Part shown: positions 27,061-36,500 of the stretch, in pieces
Layout: every line of letters begins with the position of its first letter
Numbering within the stretch: the first letter of the stretch is position 1
NCBI RefSeq assembly: GCF_028768465.1
Contig: NZ_CP118225.1
Span: 1,407,001-1,471,000, forward strand
Length of the DNA stretch: 64,000 nt
Direction of reading: 5' to 3'
From: Rhodopirellula sp. P2
GTDB taxonomy: Bacteria; Planctomycetota; Planctomycetia; Pirellulales; Pirellulaceae
Translations under genes and position numbers: made by a program
The notes under the pieces: generated by a model
What the model was told of the DNA's origin: nothing
Database searches by the model: none
What the model saw: the letters and a program-made list of their open reading frames with translations, nothing else

Positions 27061-27566
27061 GGGTCCGATGAGGCTTGGCGTGGGCTGATATAAATGTGCT
27101 TCGTCGAGTATGAAGCAGGGCCGCAGGTGTCATCGGGTATGTGAGCCGTTGGCGTTAGCCGCGGTTTTCACGCACAACCGGGGCGAACGCCCAAACGGCT
27201 CACATGGTTGTGCTGGATCATTCCTGCCGACCTGCTTAGCCCCTCCGAGGCGAACGCTGACAACTCGGAGAGTTGTGCGACAATGTCGCTCGATTCTCCG
27301 AATCGTGAGCGCTCGGGTCCGATGAGGCTTGGCGTGGGCTGATGTAAATGTGCTTCGTCGAGTATGAAGCAGGGACGCAGGTCATCGGGTATGTGAGCCG
27401 TTGGCGTTAGCCACGGTTTTCACGCACAACCGGGGCGAACGCCCAAACGGCTCACATGGTTGTGCTGGATCATTCCTGCCGACCTGCTTAGCCCCTCCGA
27501 GCCGAACGCTGACAACTCGGAGAGTTGTGCGACAATGTCGCTCGATTCTCCGAATCGTGAGCGCAA
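27061..27566. repeat. 254-bp tandem duplication carrying two 129-bp MITE-like copies
   Basis: Unit 1 (27061-27314) and unit 2 (27315-27566) are almost identical, each starting GGGTCCGATGAGGC and ending near CGAATCGTGAGCGC. Each holds a reverse-oriented copy of the 6712-6840 element (27111-27239 and 27365-27491) with the ACCTGCTTAG end intact and the other end degraded to TGAAGCAGGG. The intergenic gap 26815-27699 contains no gene. Confidence 0.9.
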
Positions 27567-27699
27567 ATTGCGTTTCGCTTTGCCAGTCCGAAACAGCCCA
27601 AGCCTTCCAGTCGAAGTGATTTTCGTCAGCCCAGGCTTGGCGGTGGAAAGCTGCTCGACGGAACAGGGGAGGACAACGGTCCGATTCTGATGCTCCATT

Positions 27700-28731
27700 T
27701 CAATCGGCTGGGTCGAGGACCGTTTGGCCACCCGTCATCCGCAGATACGCCACCGCCAATGGCAGGCTCGCGATTGGAGCCGTGATCGCTTGGCCCACAT
27801 AAAACAGCAGTGCCCCGACCGTGGAGAGCAGGAAGTAAAACGTGACCACCTTCAGGCTCACCTTTCGGTGCACCCACGACAAAGCAAAACTCTCTCGCAA
27901 GCTTTCCCTGAACGACGTTCTTCGATCCGCGATCAAGAACACGCTGGGCCAGAGAAGCCACTGCAGTGCGAAAATCAAAACAAAGTAGACGCAGCCCACC
28001 GAGAACGTGCCCACCAGCGTCGCTGTTTCACGCGGCAAGGGCAGCACCAACATGAACGCGATCATGGCGATCACGCCCAGCACCAACAACATCGCCATCA
28101 CGACGGCAACGAACAGCATGAACAACGTCATGTGAAACAGCACGCTCGCGGGAACCGACAGCCTTCCGCGTGACGGTGTTTCATTCGAATCAGGCGCATA
28201 CCGGATGGAGGGCGGATTGCTGCCACGACCGTAGCGACTCACGGCCAACGTCATCCTCGCCATCACCGAGGTGGTGTAGGCGGTGGTCAGAATGCCGACC
28301 CCAGCGACCATCCCCGATGCCAACAAAAACGTCAGCAGCTGAGCGGTGTCCTGTTGAGCCAAGGTCCAGAGCCGGCTCAGTTGTTGACACGGCCAAGCGA
28401 CCAACACAAACCAAATCAGCGTGGTCAGGCAGGAGACACTGAGCAGCACTTTCCAGTTGCTGCGAAACAGCTGGAATGCGTCGAACAAGACGCTTTCGAC
28501 CGACGCCTCGGTTGGCAGCAGCAGCGTGACCGCTCGTTGTCGGTTGGCAAACGAATGCGGGTCAGCGGGCGAGTTTTCGCGACAGGTCGAGAGCTCAATG
28601 GGCTGGGAGCAGGCAGCACAGACACCGCTGCTTGGGAAACCGTCGCCAGGTTCTTCGCCGCGTGAAACGATTGGAAATTCGAGCAACGCCACGCAATGGG
28701 GGCAGGTCACGCGCAAGGCTTGGTGGCTCAT
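27700..28731 (-). CDS. Zinc-ribbon multi-pass membrane protein of unknown function
   Basis: A 343-residue protein. The N-terminus has two CxxC pairs (CPHC near residue 10, CAAC near residue 38) that could form a zinc ribbon. About six hydrophobic helices follow, between roughly residues 90 and 330. No transport or enzyme motif is evident. The start ATG lies 16 bp after the stop of the PolB-type exonuclease gene, so the two are probably one operon; a longer open frame overlaps that gene and gives no sensible N-terminus. Proteins of this layout are common as uncharacterised planctomycete membrane proteins. Confidence 0.75.
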   Translation of the reverse strand: MSHQALRVTCPHCVALLEFPIVSRGEEPGDGFPSSGVCAACSQPIELSTCRENSPADPHSFANRQRAVTLLLPTEASVESVLFDAFQLFRSNWKVLLSVSCLTTLIWFVLVAWPCQQLSRLWTLAQQDTAQLLTFLLASGMVAGVGILTTAYTTSVMARMTLAVSRYGRGSNPPSIRYAPDSNETPSRGRLSVPASVLFHMTLFMLFVAVVMAMLLVLGVIAMIAFMLVLPLPRETATLVGTFSVGCVYFVLIFALQWLLWPSVFLIADRRTSFRESLRESFALSWVHRKVSLKVVTFYFLLSTVGALLFYVGQAITAPIASLPLAVAYLRMTGGQTVLDPAD

Positions 28732-28747
28732 GAGAAAATCCCAGCCA

Positions 28748-29653
28748 TCACGCGTTGGATTCGTCTGGTTTGGTCGCTTCGGTCTGGGGGGGCCCTGTTT
28801 CGGTTGACCCTGTTTCAATCGGGGCGGCGTCGGCCGTGTCGGATTCGACCAGCCAAGGGTTTTTCCAGTCGCCAAATTGCGTCATGTAATCGGCGCAGGC
28901 TTGGCAGGTCTCGCTTTCTTTTTCAATCCAATCACGCGTTTGTTGGACCAATTCAATTTCGCGTTCCAGTTCCAATTTGCCGGTCAACACCATGCATCGC
29001 AGAAACACAAAGTACGTGTCCAGCACGTCGCAGCGGCAATAATCGCTGATCTCTTTGAGGCCACCTGCGTCATAAGACGATTGGACTTGATCGCCACTGA
29101 GTCCCATTTTGCCGGGTTTGGCCAACGATTGGGCAGCCAAGTTGAGGCCGCCGTTGAAGCGAGAGGCTCCGAAATTGGTGAGCAGTTCCTGCAAATCCAG
29201 GTGGGCGTGCGTGCTGAACCGATTGCGGCGTGATTTGTAACCGCTGTCGTCGAACCACTTGGGAATCGAAATCCCATATCGAAACGCGGACAGTTCCATG
29301 ATCGGAATGTCAAACGAACGTCCGTTGAAAGTCACCCACTGGGGCGTGTTGTACATCTCCCAGCCTTGCCAAAAGTACTTGGTGATCACATGCGGCCGGA
29401 ACTCGGGTTCGTCCAATGATTTGATGTCCACCAACCGAAAGTCGGAGGTGACTTTCGCGACCACCACGGCAATCGGGATCTGGAACGTGTAGGGGATGAA
29501 TGTCGACCCGGTTTGCTCCATTCGCTCCGCTTGGTATTTCTCGATCGCTTCGGCGGGGGACAAGTCTTCACCCGAGTAACGGACGCGGGAGATGAGATCG
29601 CCATCAGCGATGCTTTCGACATCAAAGATCAGGTGCGAGACTGAGTCACTCAT
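28748..29653 (-). CDS. Predicted 3'-5' exonuclease related to the PolB exonuclease domain
   Basis: A 301-residue DnaQ-like nuclease of the DNA_pol_B_exo2 type. Exo I is FDVESIADGDLI near residue 10 (catalytic Asp and Glu). Exo II is VTFNGRSFDIPIME around residue 110. Exo III is SDYCRCDVLDTYFVFLR near residue 205. The C-terminal ~40 residues are Glu/Thr-rich and probably disordered. There is no polymerase domain. The physiological substrate is unknown; DNA repair is a reasonable guess. It starts the probable two-gene operon with the membrane protein. Confidence 0.85.
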   Translation of the reverse strand: MSDSVSHLIFDVESIADGDLISRVRYSGEDLSPAEAIEKYQAERMEQTGSTFIPYTFQIPIAVVVAKVTSDFRLVDIKSLDEPEFRPHVITKYFWQGWEMYNTPQWVTFNGRSFDIPIMELSAFRYGISIPKWFDDSGYKSRRNRFSTHAHLDLQELLTNFGASRFNGGLNLAAQSLAKPGKMGLSGDQVQSSYDAGGLKEISDYCRCDVLDTYFVFLRCMVLTGKLELEREIELVQQTRDWIEKESETCQACADYMTQFGDWKNPWLVESDTADAAPIETGSTETGPPQTEATKPDESNA

Positions 29654-29800
29654 GGTGCTTCCTTTTCAGCGTTTGCCCACGGCGGGATGGGCTGCGTTTG
29701 CCGTCGCCTCGGGACATTTTGACCGGTGCGAACAAACTACCACAGACGCCTGGGGATTGGGGGAATCGCGTTGAGGCCGACTCGTTCCGGTGGATGCGAA

Positions 29801-30625
29801 TCACAGCACCAGGAAGGTGAAACCGGCGATCACCGCGGCTTCCGCCAACACGCCTTTCGCGAATTCATGCCGGGTGCGGTCGGTGTGCAGAGGCTCGACG
29901 GGACAGGGATAGGTTTGGCAAGTCTTGCAATCACCCGCTGAACGGACGCACTGACAGGGCGGCTCGCTGGCCATTCGATACGGCCAAATGGCGGTGTTCG
30001 AGAGAAACCAAAACGTCGAGACCGCGTTGGTGAGGCAACCGTGCCCGTCGCCACAACGTTCCAGGTTGCGTTCTTCAAAATGCAAAGGTTGGTGGGAGAA
30101 GCAAACCGCGTAGCGATCGTAAGTCGGGATCTCATGCCAGTCGCTCTCGATCACGTGCGCGGCCATGGGGGCGAGCAGTTCCGCGGCATGATTTTCCGGG
30201 AAGGAACCTGCGACGTCCGCCTGCACCACACGGATTTCGCGAACCGGTTTTTCCAAAGCGGCGAATCGCGACTGCAATCGTTCCGCGGCTCGAAGTTCAG
30301 GATCCGCTGCGGTGGGTTCTGCTGCGGTGGGTTGGTCGGTGAGTTGATACCTGGCCGGCAGAGCAGCGAGTGTGCTGGTTCGCTCGGCATCCAGCATCGT
30401 TCGCAGCGATGCCGGTTTCGTGGCGGGACGCGTCGACTCGGACGCTGGATTCAACGGGACCGGGTCGGATTGCTGCGCGTGCACGGTCGCTGAACTGACA
30501 CACCAACACCCCATCAGCAGCAACGCGCATCGTCCTGCGAGGCCGATCCAGCGGGGGCGGCGATCTTCGGTGACGAGGAAGGCGGTCGATCGAGATCGAA
30601 TCGAAAGTGCTTGGATGAAGTTCAT
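29801..30625 (-). CDS. Secreted cysteine-rich hypothetical protein
   Basis: A 274-residue protein with a signal peptide or anchor near residues 28-50 (GLAGRCALLLMGCWCVSSAT, then HAQ). A proline- and threonine-rich linker follows. The second half contains about nine cysteines, including CGDGHGC, CQCVRSAGDCKTCQTYPC. The protein ends in a hydrophobic stretch (EAAVIAGFTFLVL) that may anchor it. I recognise no domain. The Cys pattern suggests disulfides or metal binding outside the cytoplasm. Confidence 0.7.
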   Translation of the reverse strand: MNFIQALSIRSRSTAFLVTEDRRPRWIGLAGRCALLLMGCWCVSSATVHAQQSDPVPLNPASESTRPATKPASLRTMLDAERTSTLAALPARYQLTDQPTAAEPTAADPELRAAERLQSRFAALEKPVREIRVVQADVAGSFPENHAAELLAPMAAHVIESDWHEIPTYDRYAVCFSHQPLHFEERNLERCGDGHGCLTNAVSTFWFLSNTAIWPYRMASEPPCQCVRSAGDCKTCQTYPCPVEPLHTDRTRHEFAKGVLAEAAVIAGFTFLVL

Positions 30626-30831
30626 GGGGTCGCTTCAATTTGCGTCCGGGTACCGGAGGGAACTTCCACCGGTCTCTCATGGTCTCAATCGGCGGAACCA
30701 ATTCCTTTCCCCATTTCGATCGCACCAACCGCTAAATCAGTGGGAATCGTTGCAATCGGAACACCTTCACGCCGGGATCTGGGCGGTTTTTTCGACCCGA
30801 GCCAGTTCTTCAGTGGGGATGCGTGTTTTGA

Positions 30832-33531
30832 ATGTTCCTGAAGCAAGCACGGATTAGAATGATTTCTCTCGAAAACATCGCGGCACGCGTTCTTCACTCG
30901 GTCATCAAAGCCTCCGGATTCATGCGCTCATTCCAGCCCAAATTGGCTCGCAATTGGAGGTCGCAGGCGGCGCGAATTTGGTCGCGTTCCAGGGCGAAAT
31001 GGATCCACACGGACGCCAGCAAGACCAGCCGACCCGCTCGGTTGGTGCCCAGCATTCGTTCGCTTGAAAAACGGTTGGTTCTCAATGCGACCGCGGAGCT
31101 GACCGCACTGGGAGATCTCTTGGTCCAAGGGGACGCCGGGTTTGACACGATCGAATCGTCGCTCACCGCGGGGGGCGAGCTTCAATTCACCGATTCGGTG
31201 ACCGGCATCATTCCGATCACGATCGGACACGACGCGTTCGGGAATCCAATTCGTGTGGATTCGATTGGCGTGGATTCGATCACCAGTGGCCGTGTTCAGG
31301 TGAATCTGGGCGGCGGCAACGATTCATTGCACCTGCGACTTCCCGATGGTTTGAACGCGACCGTTCGCGGCGGGCTCGGCAACGACACGGTGAATGTGGA
31401 AGTGCTTTCCCCATCGACGATCGGAAATGAGGTTGAAGTTTCCGGTGAGATGATTGCGATCAGTGGCAATGCGAAGACTTCGTTTGAGTTGTTGCCCGAG
31501 CTGGGAACGTCGGTCGTCAACATCACCGAACTGACCACCCAGGATGTGGGGCGAGTTGATTTGGGGGAGGCACCCATCACGGTCCATGACCGAGTCCAGT
31601 TGCTCGGACTGCAAGACGATTTGGTTTTGGAATCGTCTTTGACGACGCCTGTTCTGGAAGTGACCGGGCAAGGTGCTGTGCGTCAGTTGTCAACGAGCAC
31701 CTTGGTGGTGGACGACTTGGATGTGACCGCGGACGCGGGCGTGACGCTGAACCAAACCAGCAATGAAATTTCCACCGTTCGAATTTTGACCACTGACTCA
31801 GACGTGCGGCTGGTCAGTCAATCCGATTTGATTGTGGAACAGATCAACGCGGGCGACGCACGAGTCGAGGTGTTTGCGAATTCGATCAACGACTCAGCGG
31901 ACGACAACTTGGCTGATCTGATCGCGGATGAACTTCTCTTCGAAGCGAATGACGGCATCGGCAACGTGCGGGAACTGGAATTGCAATCGGTGACGCAGTT
32001 GGATGTCGATGCGGGTGATGGCAACGTTGATTTGGTTTGGTTGGCGGTGGATGAACCCGTGGTGGCACGCATTGAATTTGGAAGTGGCGATTTCCGCTTG
32101 GAACAATTCGGCGGGCTGGATCTGACACTTGAAAGCGTGATCGTTGACCAAGGATCGATCTGGGTTCGCAACGATGGCGACGTCATCATCAAGGACGTGG
32201 TGGCCGGGGATGGGTCTGTGGATGTGCATGCCGAGGGCGATTTGATCTTGGTGGATGACGATTCCATCGAGGATGGTCCCGATCGAAAGTTGGACCCTGA
32301 GGTCGTTGCACTGGGAACGGATGGCCGAGTGCGGTTGTCATCCGAGCAACGGATTGTTGCTTCGGACAACGTCCAAATTCAAGCCGCATCGATCGAAGCT
32401 GGCGCGGTGACATTGTCCGCACCGGTCATCGAACTGGGACAGCAATTTGAAATCAACACGGGAGATGGTGTCGGAATCGCCAGGCAATTCACGCCGCGTC
32501 CAGAGCTTGATCCTGAGGACCTCGTTCCCCCCAATCCTGATTTGCCGCCACGCCCGGCCGCTCCACCCGTCGCGCCCGAGCCAGGTGAATTGACCGAAGC
32601 GTTCTACCAGCATGATTCCATTCGGACGAACATCCTGTCGCAGTTTGACGTCAACGATGCCGAAGGGATTCTGTCGGTGAATGTGGGGACAGAAGGTGAA
32701 AACGGTTTGACTCTCCTGATTGATTGGGGAGCCGAATCGGATCGCTTTCAACGCGTCGAGAATTTGCCAGGTTCGTTTCAAACCACCAGCGTCAGTCACG
32801 TTTACATGGAAGACGACATTCTGAACTCAACGTTGAATGGACGTGGAAGTGCAACGGATCCGCTGAATGTTTTGTTTGCGGTTGAACACCATGAGTCGAT
32901 CGTGTTGCTCGGCGAATCGATCTCGCAGCCCAACACGGACGGGTTTCTGGTGTCGATGGATGTTCCCGGAAGCGTGATCTCATCGACGGACAATCCACTG
33001 ACCCAGACATCCAGCGGTCCCATTCTCGAATCAGGGGCGGCGTTCTTTGTGATCCCACGTGTGAATGTTCCGTTGGCGTTTTTGCCCATTCGGGACGTGA
33101 TTCCAGAACCGGTTGACCCGGTGACCCCTGTTGCCATGACCACCACCACAACGCTGACCAGTGTGACGTTCGAAACCTCCGAGGCGTCGTCCAGTCCCGC
33201 GTCCATTCGCGATGAGTTCTTCCAGCTTCGTGCTCTTTCGCCCAATCCAGATGCGGCGGACTTGATCGAGCCCATCCGATTGCCCGATCGAACGCTGGAA
33301 GGCGATTCGCTGAATCGACTCTTTTCTCAGTTGCCCGATGGCGAGTATGAAATTCAGTACGTGGTTGATGAAGCTGATGAACGCACCATTCTGCAGGTTG
33401 AATTGAGAGATGGGCGTCCGATCCAGACCGGTGACGATCTGGAGGCCGGGACGTTGCGTTTGACGCCCCTGGATCTGGATGAATTGGATTCCGATCAACT
33501 CCCAACTGAGGAGCGTGATCGTGACGAATGA
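30832..33531 (+). CDS. LEPR-type exoprotein with RTX-like repeats
   Basis: A secreted protein of 899 residues. SIRSLEKRLVLNA near residue 80 is a variant of the planctomycete LEPR-xLL export-associated motif. It is followed by an RTX-like segment around residues 160-185 (GGGNDSLHL and GGLGNDTVNV), resembling calcium-binding nonapeptides of type I secreted proteins. The middle is a long beta-repeat region. A proline-rich linker (PPNPDLPPRPAAPPVAPEPG) near residue 570 leads to a C-terminal domain of unknown function with an acidic tail. An ATG at 30859 is an alternative start. The last 11 bp overlap the kinase gene, so the two are co-translated. Confidence 0.75.
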   Translation: MFLKQARIRMISLENIAARVLHSVIKASGFMRSFQPKLARNWRSQAARIWSRSRAKWIHTDASKTSRPARLVPSIRSLEKRLVLNATAELTALGDLLVQGDAGFDTIESSLTAGGELQFTDSVTGIIPITIGHDAFGNPIRVDSIGVDSITSGRVQVNLGGGNDSLHLRLPDGLNATVRGGLGNDTVNVEVLSPSTIGNEVEVSGEMIAISGNAKTSFELLPELGTSVVNITELTTQDVGRVDLGEAPITVHDRVQLLGLQDDLVLESSLTTPVLEVTGQGAVRQLSTSTLVVDDLDVTADAGVTLNQTSNEISTVRILTTDSDVRLVSQSDLIVEQINAGDARVEVFANSINDSADDNLADLIADELLFEANDGIGNVRELELQSVTQLDVDAGDGNVDLVWLAVDEPVVARIEFGSGDFRLEQFGGLDLTLESVIVDQGSIWVRNDGDVIIKDVVAGDGSVDVHAEGDLILVDDDSIEDGPDRKLDPEVVALGTDGRVRLSSEQRIVASDNVQIQAASIEAGAVTLSAPVIELGQQFEINTGDGVGIARQFTPRPELDPEDLVPPNPDLPPRPAAPPVAPEPGELTEAFYQHDSIRTNILSQFDVNDAEGILSVNVGTEGENGLTLLIDWGAESDRFQRVENLPGSFQTTSVSHVYMEDDILNSTLNGRGSATDPLNVLFAVEHHESIVLLGESISQPNTDGFLVSMDVPGSVISSTDNPLTQTSSGPILESGAAFFVIPRVNVPLAFLPIRDVIPEPVDPVTPVAMTTTTTLTSVTFETSEASSSPASIRDEFFQLRALSPNPDAADLIEPIRLPDRTLEGDSLNRLFSQLPDGEYEIQYVVDEADERTILQVELRDGRPIQTGDDLEAGTLRLTPLDLDELDSDQLPTEERDRDE
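33508..33513 (+). promoter_or_regulatory. Ribosome binding site for the GTG start of the WD40 kinase
   Basis: GAGGAG lies 7 nt before GTG ACG AAT, inside the last codons of the exoprotein gene. It selects the GTG at 33521 over an in-frame start 14 codons upstream and an ATG at 33563. Confidence 0.65.
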
Positions 33532-36500
33532 CCGCGATTCCCAAGGCAAGCCAGGCAACAGCATGCCGGATGACGAAAACTTCACCGAGAACGATTTTGA
33601 TTTGGATGAAACGGTCGAGGAAACCGAACCGGTTCAACGAAACGACCATCGCGGGCTCGGCGAAACCGTTGACCAGGTCGACTTGGACGCCACCTTGGAA
33701 GAAGCCGGGACGCTGCCGGCCGATCCAGTGGATGACCCCGATGCGACCGTCCCTGACTTGGACAAGACAGTCGATGAAACCAATTTGACGGTGGAAGATT
33801 CGGATCAAACGCTGGACGAAAATGATTTCACTGTCGTGGAGTCCGGAGCAACGATCTCAGATTCGGGCGCGCCCCATTCCGGTGTCAATGAAACCGTTGT
33901 GGAAGATTCCGACTTCGACCCTGATGCGACTTTGTTGGAATCGGAACAAACAGTTGCCGATGCCAACCTCACCCTGATCGATGAAACGATCACCGAAGGC
34001 AGTGCGACCGTCGATGAGACAGATGCGACCGCGGGAACGATCTTAGCGGACGAAGACATTGGCCAAACGATCAACCCTCGTGAATTGACATCCGAGGATG
34101 TGAGTTATTGGTCGAAGCTGTCCCAGGAATTCCATACGGGCGCGGCCACTGTGGCTTCGTTCAGCGAGATTGGGTCGGCGGTTGCTGGTTCTTCGCTGCC
34201 ACTGCGCGGGCGTCAAGTCACGACGCCCCAAGAAAGCGAAACCGAAGCGTCGGATTACCGATTGGTTCGCCTGCTTGGCAAAGGCGGGATGGGCAATGTC
34301 TTCGTTGCTCGACAAGGTTCGCTGGATCGATTGATCGCGGTCAAGATCATCAAACCGCTGGAAGAAGACAAACGCGACGCGCTTCGCAAACAGGGGCGTT
34401 TGGAATCCACGGAGAACAGTCGACGCCAACAGTTTTTGACGGAAGCCGTGATCACCGGCGACTTGGATCACCCCAACATCGTTCCGATTCACGACGTTGC
34501 GGTGACCGGCGAGAACACGTTGTTCTACGCGATGAAACGTGTTGTCGGCACGCCGTGGAACAAGGTCATCGGCGAGAAATCGCGGGACGAAAATCTGGAG
34601 ACCCTGATCAAGGTGGCTGATGCGATTGCGTTCGCTCACACCCGCGGGATCATCCACCGAGACATCAAACCCGAAAACGTGATGCTGGGGGATTTTGGTG
34701 TCGTGATGGTGATGGATTGGGGGATCGCGTTGGCGTTGCCGCAATTCGAAAAACTGAGTTCGATCACACCCGCGAAAGGACTGGGTGGCACGCCATCGTT
34801 CATGGCGCCTGAAATGGCGACGGGACCTCTGGAGGCGATTGGTCCGGCGGCGGATATCTATTTGCTTGGCGCGACGTTGTTCATGATCGTGACCGGCAAG
34901 GCGCCGCACCATGCCAAGAACGTTCGTGAGTGCCTGCGAGCGGTTGCGACGAACGAGATTCGTGACGTTGACCCTCGATACGAAGGCGAATTGCTCAACA
35001 TCGCTCGCAAAGCGATGGCGACCCGCATCGAGGATCGCTACGCCAGCGTGATTGAATTCCAAGAGGCGATTCGGGAATATCGTTCTCATTCCGAAAGCAT
35101 CTCGTTGGCGTCCAGAGCAGCGGACGATCTGAAAGAGGCGGAACAGACTCGTTCATACACGCTGTTTTCACGAGCGACGTTTGGATTTGAAGAAGCCCTG
35201 CACCTGTGGGATGGAAATCAAGCCGCGCGAGAAGGCATGGCTGGGGCGAGGTTGGCTCACGCCTCCGCAGCCCATGACAACAAGGACTTTGATCTTGGTT
35301 TGTCGCTGCTGAAGCCGGATGGCAATCTGCTGCATGAATCGCCCGAGCACGAAGCCATGGCGAGGAAGTTGGAACAAGCCATCCAGGACCGCAAGGTTCG
35401 TGAGTCACGGTTCAAGTTTCTAAAACGCGCCGTCGCCGCGATGCTGTTGTTCATCTTTGTCGGCGGTGCCTTCGCATTGGTGACGATCAATGCGAAAGAA
35501 CAGGAGGCCCGACGCCAGGCTGGAATCGCCGAGCAGCAAACCCGGATCGCGAAAAAACAGGAACAGATCGCGCTGGACGAAAAGGAAATCGCCAACGAAC
35601 AAAGGGACATTGCTGAGACGCAAAGGAAATTCGCGGTAAATCAGAAAGCGGCTGCGGAAAAACAGAAGGCACTCGCCGAAGAGCGGCGGAAAGATGCAGA
35701 AGAGCAACGGGAGATCGCGAAAAAGCAAACGAAGCTTGCGAAGGAGCGTTTGGTGGAAGCCAATGAAAACAGGGATCGAGCAGTTCGGGAGGAAAACAAA
35801 GCAAAGGCGAGCGAAAAAGCCGCTCAGATCGCTCAAGCCGAGGCGGAATACGAGTCGTATGTTTCTCAAATTGGGTTGGCCAAAGCCCGGGTGGATCGGA
35901 ACGAGTTCTCCGATGCTCGGCGCATTCTTTCGGAATTGACGGATGGCTACCGCCAACGATTCCCCGAGGAGCCTTTGCCTTGGGAATTGCGATGGTTGTC
36001 GGCCACGGTTCACCAATCCAAGGCCGTTGTGTCGCTGCCGGTGATCGCGAATGAGTTGTCGTTGGCGGAAGTTCCAGTCGGCGGCACCCAGCGTGGTTTG
36101 ATCACACAGGATGATGGGCGTCTGGCAACGTTCTCGATTGCGAGTGGCACGCGTCTTTCCAGCCTCGGTCATTCTCCCACTTCCAAGCTTCACCCTCCCG
36201 CTGGGAGGGTCGAGCGAAGCGAGGGGAGGGCCGCGTCTGAATCTCCATTGCTGATCGATGCGACTTGGGGCGATCCCAATGGCGGATCCATCACCACCGC
36301 CGCAATGAGTGGATCAGGCGAGCAAGTTGCGATTGGAATGCTGGGTGGACAAATCGAAATTTGGAACGGGGATCTATCCGAGCGAGCGTTGCGTTTGCCG
36401 AGGCACGATGGACCGGTGAGCGATCTCGAATTCGTGGATTCGAATACTCTGGTGTCCTCATCCACCGATCGCACGGTGCGGGTTTGGGATCTGAGTTCAA

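Noticed and set aside
27110..27619. Two similar ~71-codon plus-strand frames
   Set aside because: Both are encoded by the MITE-like repeat copies in the 254-bp duplication and reflect repeat sequence only.
34043..35089. 348-codon minus-strand frame inside the kinase gene
   Set aside because: It lies opposite the kinase catalytic domain and shows no independent motif.
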